A stretch of DNA of 64,000 bases from Adiantum capillus-veneris (lineage: Eukaryota > Streptophyta > Polypodiopsida > Polypodiales > Pteridaceae): positions 76,808,872-76,872,871 of the forward strand of contig CM043953.1 of assembly GCA_014529385.2 (NCBI GenBank). The letters are read 5' to 3'. Below are positions 40,367-51,217 of the stretch, piece by piece. Below the pieces are notes generated by a model. That model did no database searches and was not told the DNA's origin. It was given only the letters and a program-made list of their open reading frames with translations. The number at the start of each line of letters is the position of its first letter. The stretch's first letter is position 1. Position numbers and translations under genes: made by a program.

Positions 40367-40592
40367 TGTTACCATATACATGTGGTAGTGATGTGTGTGA
40401 ACACACTAGGACCGCCGGGGCATTTTTTCCCTCTTTAGGAGGTTTTTTCCCCGTGCATTGTATATATGCCCATCACTCTAGGGCTATCAATCTTTCCATT
40501 GCACACTAAGTAACACACTCTCTATTATGTGCCTTGAGCTTCCTTCATCTTCTCCAAGCTGTGTGCGTTTCTCTGCAACCCTGATTCCAACA
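40367..40592 (+). repeat. 3' LTR of element A
   Basis: 226 bp, preceded by a G-rich polypurine tract (caggggggatt) and followed by the atcca target duplication. Confidence 0.95.
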
Positions 40593-41589
40593 ATCCATCG
40601 TGATTGTGGTTGTAAGGGTCATGCACCACTAGCCAGGTCAATAAATCAAAGCATTTTAATGAAAGCTAATTTGTATATCATAAAGATAAAATCCCATTGA
40701 TATACCTAGGATCTAAAAACAACACCTTATTTCCCACGTTTAAAAGGCACGACCACCAAATTAAAAATCCTAAATGTGCTATGAGACTTATACTTAACTA
40801 CTAATAGTCTTCAAAAAAGTATCTGACTAATCGGGCCCACCCGTCCATAGACATAGTTTCATTTAGATACTAGTCACCCACTTTCCACACTGCACTCACC
40901 CATTCCACTTGATTTTTAATTACTACCACATTGTTTTATATATACAAATAGGGTTTCTTTATTAATTACGAGCTCAGGTTCTTTCATATATCCCTTCAAA
41001 CATCCCCAAAACAATTATTCTCAAACAAAGCCTAATGAAGAAAGTCCTATATTTCAGCAAAAAGAATTATCTAATTTTCTTATAAGTTATTATCTAATTT
41101 TCTTATAAGTTTGTGGCTACCCGCGGAATTTCTCTATCTAACCAATAGAGCCTTTGCAAAGGGTTTACTTATTTGCTAACCGCAAAATGTACAACTTTCT
41201 CAATTGCTAACAGCAGGGACATCTCCTAACCGCAAGGCATGTCACCAATCGTGGGGCATCTTGCTAACCGCAAAGGAGAAGAAAGTTGATAACCTCATCT
41301 TATTTTTTGCTAAATGTGGGATCATTTTGCTAACCGCGAGTTCCAGTTAGAAACAAGATATTGCTTCAGCCATTGTTTTCCTTAAGTGATTCTTCAAACA
41401 TGATGAACCAAATCTTAATATCAAACAAATAACTCCTAATATCAAACAGTAACAATTTTATCAAACAATAATAACTTATCAAACATTGACAATTTATCAA
41501 ACAAACCTTTCACTACTCTACCAAATCATATGCTTGTTTCTTGTGATACAATTATGTTTCTTGAATTGTTTAAGGTGATCTGCGCTAGG

Positions 41590-44090
41590 TGGGGGATGAA
41601 ATGAAGCGAAAAAGTAGCCATGCCCAAAAAAAATTACAAGGTTTTCACATTAGTGGGGGGTGGATAAGCTGTAATTGCTAACACCTTGCTGGGATCTATT
41701 TGCACACGTGCCTCAGAGACTATATAGCCGAGAAATTTTACCTTGGTTGTCCCATTTTCACTTTCGAAATTGTAATTGAAGGTTGAATTGTTGGATACGT
41801 ATGAGAACCTCCTCCAAAATGGTCAAATGTTGTGACCATGTTTGGGTGTAAATCAATATGTCATCAAAGTATATTACTAGGACCTTTTGTTAAATGATCC
41901 TGAAAAATGGTGTTAGCTGTCCGTTGAAAAATACTATCTGCGTTAGACAATCCGAAAGGCATTCTTTAGGGTTGAAAAAGACCCTTAGGAGTACAAAATG
42001 TGGTCTTGTGCGCATCCTTGGGATCTAAAGGGATCTGCCAATACCTGAATGTGAGGTCCAAGGATGTAAAATATCTAGACTGTCCTAATTGATAGGAGAT
42101 CATCCAGCCGTGGCAGTGGATAATGATGTACCTGCTTCAGGGGCTGAAAGTTGATACAGAATCAAAAGGTACCATCATCTTTATTTACCAAATGGGGCTT
42201 AGATGCCCAATCACTCTGAGAAGGGGTGATGACTCCCTGTGTTAACATTTCTTGGCCAGCCTTGTTGATCCTTTGCATCTCCATTGGAGAACATCGACGG
42301 ATGGGCATCTTGATTAGACGGGAAGATCCAGTGCGGGTCTGGTGTGTGACAGGGAAATTGATTGTGGATGGTGTGCTGGGTTTTGTGAAAAGAGAAGGGA
42401 ATTTATGCAGCAGTGCTTTAACATCATGTGATTTGGTGTTCGGATTTAACAACGTGTGTTGTGCTTGGACAAAATTGGGACCCATGGATGAATACAGGAA
42501 AGGGACGGGGAGCGTACATGGAAAGCTGACTGTGTGTGTGTGTGTGTGTGTGTAAAAATTCAAACGTCCTTTGTGCTAAACAAACCAATTGCAACCGAAT
42601 GTTAAAGAAAATAGTTGTCTAGGCAAAACGTAAAATTCGTGAGAAAATTGGACACATCCAAGAAAAAATGAAATTACAACTACTAAATGAGAGTGATAGA
42701 GTGTCTTATTGTCTCCAAAAATCACAGAGATGGGTGTGGATGTCCTAACTGGTAATTGGAGTGTGTCTATAAGAGCTTGGCTGATGGAGAAAATTGTGCT
42801 ACCTGAGTCAAGGAGATCTTTTGAAGGGGTCCCCTTGATGTGGACTAGTGTAGAGCATACTGTGCGGCCGGCAGAGGATGCTGACAAACATGTGAGTTGC
42901 GTTCTTCCATCAACCACTCATGAAAGTGTTTTCTGGTAGCTCTGGTCCACTCTGATTTGGGTATTTTGTACTTGGTTATGCCGAGCTCGAAGTTGTCTAC
43001 CATAGTGTTTCTGCATATGGCCATAGTTGTTGCAGTAAAGGCATTTTGGGCAGCCCTATGCATCTCTATCTGGAAAGTTTCTTCTAGCTTGCAAGTCTTG
43101 AGATGTTGAATTGGGGTGCTGATTAAATTGCACTTTCTGTACATCGACATCCATGGGTATTGGCCGATCTTGAAATGGACGATTTGTTGGTTGTGCTAGT
43201 GCAGTTTGTTGATGAGATGGAAGTTCTTGGAGATTGTTACCCTACGATGGGCCACTTGTATGGATTTATAAAATGTGGCTGGTCCCTGATCTTTGACGCG
43301 CCGAGCTATGTCATGTTGCAGTGGAGGCCACAAAAAAATACAACTTCATGTCTTCAGACATTGAGGGGTCTGCTTGCAGGAGCAATTGATTTAATTTGAC
43401 TATGAATTGAGCCATATTTGGCCGCTCGTGGGGCTGTTGTCTCAAAGCATCTAATTGTTGCAAGGCAAGAAGTTTTGAATAAGAATTTGTTTTAAAAGTT
43501 GCCATGTACCTTTGATTTGGTCGGGCTGCTGGACAAACGACGTGGTGGCTATCCCTTCCAGGAGTGTATGAACCTCAGATGCCTTGCATTCTTCGTTCTA
43601 GGATGATAGCAATGATCTAACAATGTCAGCACGTCCTCTGTGGTTAGTCCTGAGAAAGGACACAGATGGACCTTGGAATCTATGCGGTGCTGATGAGCTT
43701 GCTACTCAGACAATAACGCTATAAGGGAATGATTTGTGTGATTAACCTGCAAGAGGAGGTTGGACATAGCTGTCATATGTATTCAAAAGATGGAGGATAT
43801 TGGAATTCAGGATGCATCGAAGCATCTTCGTATTGCGGAGACCTAGGTGTCTAGCATGGAAAGGCATTGTGGCTCATTTTGACGGAGTAACCCCAGAGCA
43901 GAGAGGTGAAATCTAGAGACCCCGCCGTCTCCACCAATGTGAAGTGCGAACCAAGACTCAGAGACAAACCCAAATATGGCCTACTTTCCGTTCCAGACTC
44001 TTGCCTTTAATAGGCGCCATGTTACACACCAAGAATCTAGTTAGTTACAAGATGGTTATCAGTTAGACTAGGCTACCGTCGTAACCTTTC
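41590..44090 (-). mobile_element. Ty3/gypsy gag-protease-RT fossil (minus strand)
   Basis: Reading on the minus strand from high to low coordinates: gag (KLLALQQLDALRQQPHERPN near 43,400-43,480); zinc knuckle (CLYCNNYGHMQKHY near 43,000-43,045); protease (KDLLDSGSTIFSISQALIDT near 42,750-42,810); reverse transcriptase linker and start (PIRRCSPMEMQ, GVITPSQSDWASKPHLVNKD near 42,165-42,310); then palm and thumb pieces down to about 41,640 (KVKFLGYIVSEARV). RNase H and integrase are absent because the element ends at repeat D1. Both ends are truncated and no LTR is identified. It is broken at several points. A (TG)11 tract lies at 42,531-42,553. Confidence 0.85.
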
Positions 44091-44183
44091 ACATCACTAT
44101 GCTACAATGTAAGCCGCAAATACGTGTAAATTTTTTTATTTTCTTTTCACTATTATTTGCTTTTGATTTTGCCTTTGAGAGTC

Positions 44184-44193
44184 TATATAAAGG
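44184..44193 (+). promoter_or_regulatory. TATA box in repeat E
   Basis: TATATAAAGG, conserved in E' at about 47,668-47,677 on the minus strand. Confidence 0.6.
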
Positions 44194-44361
44194 TCCCTCT
44201 TCTCTCAATTTCAACACACATAGAGAAATTCTCAGAAGTGGAAGCTCTCTTGCCCTAACGTTGAAGGTACCTTCTCTCTCTCAATCTCTCACCATCAATC
44301 CATATCCATCTCCATCACCAACTCCATCTCTATCCCCATCATGTTGTCCCATGGATTGCAG

Positions 44362-44363
<2 letters not shown>

Positions 44364-44426
<63 letters not shown>
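44364..44426. repeat. (CT)31 microsatellite in repeat E
   Basis: A 63-bp CT run at the position matching the GA tract of E' (47,467-47,512). Confidence 0.95.
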
Positions 44427-44430
<4 letters not shown>

Positions 44431-44766
44431 AACTTTGCTTTTCCCAGCGAAGCTTTCTATCTTCCCCATCTCAATGTGAAGGCCCTAAAGCGAGTAACAT
44501 GAAGCTCCAAAGACGCTCTTGTCGTTTCACCTCCAAGGAAGATACAAAGGAAGATATCAACTACTCTAATCGTAGCTCAAGTGGAGGTTTCAACTGTTGA
44601 ATAAGTTGAAGCCACCTAACCTAACCTCCAACACAAAAGGTAGTCAAGCTTGTTGCTAATCTGGTAATACAAATTTATAATCATGCATCGTTATACATAT
44701 TGATTGGTAAGACAAGCTTAAGAATTCCAAAAGAATCATCCACCAGGTCGCCTCCTTCATTGGGCA

Positions 44767-45933
44767 TTAGCCCTCTAAGAGTACCAGTTCAATATTTGCT
44801 ATAGGAAAGGCTTCACAAACTACCTCGCGGATGGCCTGTCCTGCACATGCCATGACCAACATACTCAAATAGAAAACGTAGGGGAACCCATTAATCTTTT
44901 CACCTTCAAGCCCCTTCAGCATAAGGATTAAAACCTTCAAGCCATCATTAGAAACCTGAAATCTCACAAACCTCGTCACCATCAAAAATCTTTCATCATC
45001 ATAGACGACCTCTTGTACTTTGTACAAAAAGGAAAGGAACCTCGCTTGTACATCCCTGACAAGCTACAGCCACATTACATCCAATAACTCCATAGCCATC
45101 CTTTGTTTGTCCATTTGGGTATCAATGCTTATAGTAACTCAAAACATTAAGGTATTTTTTAGACTTAGACTTATCCAGTCCATTAAAACTCAGTCACATG
45201 ACTTAACCAATCATAACTTATCCCAATCACATGAATTAATCACTCATGACTTATCCAATCCACTAAAAACTCAATCACGTGACTTAACCAATCAAACATT
45301 TTTTTTGAAGAGAAAACAACTTAATCTTTTATTCATAAAATCATCAAAAATCCATATAGAGGTCTACAAAAGATCTCTCCATGAGAAAACATAATAGAGG
45401 TTTTGACCATAACTCTGATACACATCAGCTGGCATGTCGTAATATTCCGATGGGTTGGAAAATGGGTGTATAAAACGATACACACGAGGAAGCTCTAGGT
45501 AACCAATAAAAACTTCTTCCTTGAAGGTTGATCGAGTGTAATTGTTGATAACAACTTGATTGGCACGGATAATTGATATCACTTGGTCATAAAGCCATCA
45601 ATTATGGATCGTGACTCCATCAGAATCCATGACGGTCAGTGGTGCTTCATAACATTACAAGTGTCGAACCACCTTCAAGTCTTTAGTCCAATTGATTTGG
45701 TGTAGGTCAATTTTCAAGTGATCAATGTGATGTGCTCGGATAGCGAAGGTTGCTCCACGAACCCAACAATTTGTATATAACCATGTATTTGGTGGGTCAA
45801 AATTTATGTGAGGTACAAAAATCTTGTTGAGAATGAGGAACACATTCTTTCGGAATTTGAAGATTGGTGATTGGCAAGCAATGTGATACATTGCTTTAAA
45901 GATAGTTAAATAGTTGGTGTCCAGAAATTTGTG
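44767..45933 (-). pseudogene. Unidentified minus-strand coding remnant, two blocks
   Basis: Block 1 (45,364-45,933) reads like a real protein, with HINFDPPNTWLYTNCWVRG, HHIDHLKIDLHQINW, ELPRVYRFIHPFSNPSEYYD and ADVYQSYGQNLYYVFSWRDL. Block 2 (44,767 to about 45,125) contains MDKQRMAMELLDV, YKVQEVVYDDERFLMVTRFV, VLILMLKGLEG and MACAGQAIREVVCEAF. Both have the composition of folded proteins and lie in the same direction. Each is interrupted at least once, and about 240 bp of AT-rich sequence separates them. I recognise no family. The unit lies between E and E' and points away from the E' promoter, so E' might once have driven it. It could be an unknown transposon protein or a captured host fragment. 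Confidence 0.45.
45165..45295. repeat. Short imperfect tandem duplication
   Basis: The phrase 'acttatccagtccattaaaa' followed by 'cagtcacatgacttaaccaatca' recurs about 82 bp later as 'acttatccaatccactaaaa' with the same continuation. Confidence 0.7.
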
Positions 45934-46047
45934 CTATAAGACAAACATGATAACAGTGCTAAGCTATATATTCATGCATTCAATCCCAACAATAGTGTAG
46001 ACTGTTAAAAAAACAAACTTTAAACTTAAGGCTTTGATGCTAATTGG

Positions 46048-47158
46048 GAGGTCCCCAACCCCAAAAGATTGGGGCAACTTGATAGTTAGCCTTTCTTTAT
46101 TCTCAAGGTCCATTGATGACACCCTACTCCGATTCCACCAAGCAAGGATACAAGCAACAGAAGAGAGGAAGACATCTATCTATCACGATTGTGGTTGTAA
46201 GGGTCATACACCATAAGCTAGTCGATAAACCAAATTATTCTAATGGAAGCTAATTCCTATATCATAAAGATAAAATGTCATTGACATATCTAGGATCTAT
46301 AAACAACACCTTTTTTTCCACAATTAAGAGGCACAACTACCATTCATAAATCCTAAACGTGACATGAGGCTTATACTTAAATAACTAATAGTTTTGTGAA
46401 AAGTACCTGACTAATTGGGTCTACCCGTCTGTAGACATAGTTCTGTTGGATACTAGTCTCCCACTTTCCACACCACACTCACCCATTCCTCTCGTTTTTT
46501 AATTACTACCAGATTGTTTTTCATACACAAGCAAGGTCCCTTTCTTAATTTTGGGCACATGTTCTTTTATACAGCCATTAAAACATCACCAAAACAATTC
46601 TTTCTCAAACAAGGCCTAATGAAGACAGTCCTATATTTCAACTAAAAGAATAATCCAATTTTCTTATAATTTTGTCATTACCCGTGGACTTTCTCTATCT
46701 AACCAAGAGAGCCTTTACAAAAGATTTACTTATTCGCTAACCGCAAAATATACAACTTTTTCAATAGCTAATCGTAGGGACATCTCACTAACCGCCAGGC
46801 ATCTCACTAACCACGAGGCATCTTGCTAAATGCAAGTCATCTTGCTAACCACAAGGGACAAAAACAAAGCTGATAACATTAGCTTATTCTCTGGTAACCA
46901 TGGGATCATTTTGCTAATCGCGAGTTTCAATTAGAAACAAGATGTTCCTTTAGCCATTGTTTTCCTCAAGTGATTCTTTAAACATGATTGACCAAATCTT
47001 AATATCAAACAACTAACTCCTAATATCAAACAGTAACAATTTTATCGAACAATAACAATATATTAAACAGTGACAACTTATCAAACAAATATTTCATTAC
47101 TCTACAAAATTGTTTGCTCCTTTTTTTATGATACAATCACGTTTCTTGGACGGTTTAA
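46048..47158 (+). repeat. Dispersed repeat D, copy D2 (uninterrupted)
   Basis: About 1.1 kb, colinear with both parts of D1. It starts at 'gaggtccccaacccc', runs through 'gatacaagcaacagaagagagg', the former insertion point 'tctatctatcacgattg' near 46,175, the 'ctgactaattgggtc' block and the 'ctaaccgcaagg' short repeats, and ends at 'ggtttaagg'. It is non-coding on both strands as far as I can see. By eye identity to D1 is roughly 80%. E' starts within a few bases of its end. Confidence 0.85.
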
Positions 47159-47464
47159 GGAAATTCCTAAGCTTCTCTTACCGAGAAGTATGTATAATGA
47201 TGTACAATTTTAAATTTGTCTTACTGGATTAGTAACGTGTTCGACTACCTTTTGTGTTGGAGGTTGGTCGGCTTCAACTTCTTTCGCAGTTGATACCTCC
47301 GCTTGAGCTACAATAGGAGTAGCTGATGTCTTTCTTTGTACCTTCCTTGGAGGTGGAATGATAGGAACGTCTTTGGAGCTTCATACACTCACTTTGGGGC
47401 CTTTATGTTGAGATGGAGAAGAGGAAAATCTTTGCCATGAAAAGCAAAGTTGATGGGGTGGGGG

Positions 47465-47466
<2 letters not shown>

Positions 47467-47512
<46 letters not shown>
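47467..47512. repeat. (GA)23 microsatellite in repeat E'
   Basis: Uninterrupted GA run of 46 bp. Confidence 0.95.
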
Positions 47513-47516
<4 letters not shown>

Positions 47517-47688
47517 TACAATCCAAGGGACAACATGAGGGCGATAGAGATGGAGTTGGAGATGGAGGAGATGGGTTGATGGTGAGAGCTTGAGGAAGAG
47601 AAGGTCAGGGCAAGAGAGCTTCCACTTCTGAGAATTTTTGTGTGTGTGTTGAAACTGAGGGAAGAGGGGCCTTTATATAGGCTCTCAA

Positions 47689-47713
47689 GGGGGGGGGGGG
47701 GGGGGGGGGGGGG
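47689..47713. repeat. Poly-G tract (25)
   Basis: A run of 25 G in E'. The matching position in E has no such run. Confidence 0.9.
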
Positions 47714-47775
47714 AAGCTAAGAATGGTGAAAATCAAAGAGAAAAGTTTACGCGTGTTCGTGGTTTATTTTATATA

Positions 47776-48289
47776 TATATATATATATAATTTTTTTAAT
47801 TCATGCACGCGTCTTGATGCACGCTTTGGAGACCCTAATTTTAGGAGAAGCTTGTTTCATTTGAGAAAAAGAAAAAAAAAACTCTAATCTTGACTTACTT
47901 CTCTAAAAATACTCTTTCTTTGCTAAAAATACTCCTCCTTTTCTAAAACCGCTCTTTCTTTCCTAAAAATACTGCTTCTTTCCTAAAACTTAGCCAAAAG
48001 TTTCTTTCTTTCTTTCTTAAAGATCAACTCTAAACATAGTCTTAAGGCTTAAATTTTCCATAGAAATCTATTGTTCCTAAAAGCGTAAGGGCCATAACTA
48101 ATGATATTGGAGTCCAATTTTTGATCCAATTGTTTCGTTAAAACTCTCTATGATTTAACAAAAATGTGAACCTCAAATACTTTTGCAAAGAAACTAAAAT
48201 AGTTTTTATTGAAAAATCTTGAGTATGCTACATGGATACTATGTGAGAGCTAGAAGAAATCAACTAATACATGTTACAAAGTGGAACGG
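47776..48289. other. Stretch without a gene, pyrimidine-rich short repeats
   Basis: About 47,880-48,000 repeats a unit close to 'tttctttcctaaaaatact' roughly five times. No gene is seen. Confidence 0.5.
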
Positions 48290-49584
48290 AAGTTGTTAAG
48301 GTGCATTCAATGGATATGTATGAAGCATTGGATATATATGAAGCACTTATACAAGGGAAGGAAGATTTGGGTGATGCTATTGAGGCCTAGTGGAGACGAA
48401 GTATAAAACTATTGCAAAGAAAGTAAGACCAATGGCTACACCTTTACCAGAAGGGAGTGATGGAGTGATAAAGGAAGCCTCTCAATATTGAGCATAAATT
48501 TACTAATGAGACATTGAAGCAGTTGAAGATTGGAGAAGACTATTTTCTTAACAAGAAGAGATCAAATGCTTTTAAGGTATGCTTGAAAAACATGGTAAAG
48601 CCTTTACTTATGAGCCAAGTGAGATTGGGTGTGTAAATGCTAGTGTTGTCTCACCTATGGCTATATTCATAATTCCTCACATGCCATGGTGCTTATCCAC
48701 GCTTGATGAAGTTGACACTTTTAGAGAAAAAACCAACTTTTGGTGCTAAATAGATTTTAATTGTGGGACATACGTGTGGTCCAGAGGGTAGAAGGCCAAG
48801 TCTAGCTAAAGTTATAAAAAGGAGGAAAGAAACATGCTCTTAAATTACTGAAGTTCATTGTTTTCTGGGTGCATGTGTATTCTACCTTATTTGGTTGCCA
48901 CATTTTTCTCATGTTGCAAATGTCCTTTATCACTTGTTCAGGAAGGGTAAAAGGTTTGTATGGAAAGAAGCTCACACAAAGGCTATCAAGAAAAATAATG
49001 AAGATGCTTCTCGAGGCTCCTACCTTGAGAAAAGTTGCCTACAAGTGTGGAAGGCCAGTGATCTTAGTAGTTGACACTAGCCCGATAGGTATTGGGTGGG
49101 CTATAGGTCAGGATGATGTAGGAGGACACATATATGTATGTAGTTTGATTTGGAGCAAAGGTGCTCAATGCTCGTCAACAAAATTACCCACAGGTTAAGA
49201 GAGAACTTTGGGATGTTGCTACTACTCTAAGATTGGATAAAAAATATTTTATTGGAGCTTCAGTCATGGTAGAGATAGATTGTTTGCCATTGATATGGCT
49301 GATTGCAATTTCTCTACTCCAAACATTGCCATGCTGCAATGGATAATTAAGTCTGTTAACCCTGAGTTTTTTCATATTGTAGGCAAATATAACCATGTTG
49401 TAGATATGTTGTCAAGGGAAGGTATGAAGATGAAGAGGAGATGCTTACCACCAGTGATGATGTGGGCTTAAAGTTCTACATCTCTTCTTATTTACATGCA
49501 AGTTGTGGTACTCTTGCTCATGTTTTTGAAGTATTTTCTGTAGAATTCTATGAGGGAGAGTGGATTTTGGTCGATCACTACCTT

Positions 49585-51217
49585 TGTCATTAAATCTAAT
49601 ATTTAACCAACCAAAATGATTTTCTCATATTAAACTGATCATTTAATGTGGGATAATAAACGGGAACAAGGGTTAGAATATAGACATGTGCTTACGGATC
49701 TATCTCAACACGGGGACAATGGTAAAGGGACCCAAATGAGAGATGGTATGTCAAAGAGCAAGGTTAACTAATGGAGCTTAAAAGACCTTAGGGTTAGCTT
49801 CATTACAAACCTCCAATGGTTAGTGTTAAAAGTCCTTTTACCTTAGGCTTGACCTTAGGCAAGCTAGGGTTGAGCTTGAGGTGGAAACCCGACCTAAACT
49901 TGCCTTTGACCTTAGGCAAGCTAGGGTTGAGCTTGAGGCAAGCTAGGGTTGACCTTAGGCAAGCTAGGGTTGAGCTTGAGGAACTCCACCTAAGGTGCTT
50001 GTCATGCTTGATGACTAAGGTACTTGAGGTACTTGTCATACTTAATGAGGAAGGTGCTCAAGAAGCTTCCCATGCATGGGGGGTAAGGTGCTTAAGTCAA
50101 AAAGAGACCCTACAAACTTAATGAGGAAGGTGCTTCAGAAGCTTCCTATGCATGAAAGTCCCAAAGTTAGGGGAATCTTTGAACTAACCTTCCACTCACC
50201 CAAAGGGCACCCCTTTTCTCAAAGGGCACATGGGACACATGTCAGACTCTTCCTAAGCTTAACCACATGGTGTGCTTGAATGCTATTGGTTGGGCTAAAG
50301 AGGGGTCCAATGAGCTTCTAATTCCATCCAACAAATATCTAGATATTTTCAATCTCTCTCTCTCTCTCTAAGGGGTAAGGAGGACACTTGTCAAAAGACT
50401 ACCCATGTACTTGAATGCATGTTGCATGTGATTGGCTAGGGGGAGAGGGGTCCAATGAGCTTGCAGCATGTGGAAAAGTCACAACTCGCCCCAAGCAAGC
50501 AAGGGGGGTGCTAGGGGGATATACACCACACACTCATTTTAAGGAGCCATTCTCACTTGGTGAAAGTTGAGGAACTCCACCTCCTTCTCCAAGCTTGTGA
50601 GAAGTGAGAGCCTACACCAACACTCTTGGCTATGGAATGCAAACCCAACAAGAGCCATGCTTCAATGCTTAAGCTTGCCATCTTCTCCATCTTCATTACT
50701 ATGCTATTATGTATGCTAGCAAGAAGAGTGATGATAAGTGAGGAGCTATTTATTTCTCCTATGAAATGTTTCTTCTTCCTCTTCCCTATCCTCATTCCCC
50801 GCTAGCTCTCTCCACCTTCGAAGGTGTTTGAGGCCTTGGACTGAGTTAATGCTTTCTACAAAGTTTATGTTATGCTTGTGATGCATGAAGCTTTCCATCT
50901 TCATTGCATCACCTAGGTCACAAGGAACACAAAGATTGTATTGTACCAAGTCTCTCTTGATGGGAGAAACTATAATACAAATGCCTATTAGAGGGGGGAC
51001 CGGCTCCGTATGAATCCGGTCCTCAACTATTGTCATGTTCTCTAGACTCTCTCTCTCTTGCAAAAGTATTGTTCATGCCAAGTTAACTAAGTACCATGTT
51101 TATGTTGCTACCATCAATTAAGTTCACCCTCTATGTTCACAAAGTAATCTCACAAAAGTGCTTCACCTAATTTCCTAATTCCGCTACTCTCAAAGCTCAT
51201 AGGCCATTTCCATTACA
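49585..51217. mobile_element. Solo LTR inserted in gypsy pol
   Basis: The insert begins TGTCATTAAATC and ends CCATTTCCATTACA, and is flanked by the 5-bp duplication acctt (49,580-49,584; 51,218-51,222). The ends form an imperfect inverted repeat. No internal repeat of its start, no coding domain and no primer site are seen, so a solo LTR of 1,633 bp is the simplest reading; a small gene-less LTR element is the alternative. It contains a minisatellite near 49,840-50,000. Confidence 0.8.
49840..50000. repeat. Minisatellite in the solo LTR
   Basis: Units built from 'gaccttaggcaagctaggg' and 'ttgagcttgagg' recur about four to five times. Neighbouring sequence to about 50,150 repeats 'atgaggaaggtgct' and 'agaagcttcc' phrases. 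Confidence 0.8.

Larger units (their letters stand above)
34694..40592 (+). mobile_element. Copia element A, carrying a TIR element in its leader
   Basis: It is bounded by TGTTACC...CCAACA LTRs (34,694-34,914 and 40,367-40,592) and target duplication atcca (34,689-34,693; 40,593-40,597). The primer site TGGTATCAGAGC is at 34,917-34,928 and a G-rich polypurine tract ends at 40,366. A 751-bp TIR element occupies most of the leader. Coding parts: gag from about 36,036 (NNNTDVFKMFAAENKLDGDN); CCHC-like region near 36,875; protease VWYFDSGATKHIT near 37,117; integrase from about 37,723 (LVHSDVCGPMQTP) to about 38,300; reverse transcriptase about 38,800-39,480 with YVDDLLITG near 39,335; RNase H to about 40,291. 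By eye the LTRs differ by about nine substitutions plus one small patch in ~220 bp (about 4%). It is broken, with several breaks. Confidence 0.95.
34558..41577 (+). repeat. Dispersed repeat D, copy D1, split by Copia element A
   Basis: D1 is present in two parts, 34,558-34,693 and 40,593-41,577. Both align in order with the unsplit copy D2 (46,048-47,158). D is about 1.1 kb, non-coding, with a run of short repeats resembling 'cttgctaaccgcaaggcat' and several 'atcaaacaa' phrases. D2 shows the uninterrupted target, so element A's insertion is documented directly. Confidence 0.88.
44105..44732 (+). repeat. Repeat E, TATA-bearing, inverted partner of E'
   Basis: E matches the reverse complement of 47,162-47,775 from 'cgtgtaaa' through the TATA region, 'attctcagaagtggaagctc', the CT tract, 'atgaagctccaaagacg' and 'caacacaaaaggtagtc' to 'aattcc'. 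It holds TATATAAAGG at 44,184-44,193 and (CT) at 44,364-44,426. The layout, TATA box then pyrimidine-rich leader then a short coding start, resembles an LTR or promoter-leader segment. No terminal target duplication is seen. Confidence 0.8.
47162..47775 (-). repeat. Repeat E', inverted partner of E
   Basis: This is the minus-strand copy of E, with a TATA box near 47,668-47,677, (GA)23 at 47,467-47,512 and a 25-base G run at 47,689-47,713. On the minus strand, after the leader, a frame between about 47,390 and 47,222 reads SKDVPIIPPPRKVQRKTSA, IVAQAEVSTAKEVEADQPPT, a proline-rich start that is less well kept in E. Confidence 0.8.

Noticed and set aside
49803-50121. Overlapping leucine-rich frames on both strands
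   Set aside because: Made by the minisatellite in the solo LTR.
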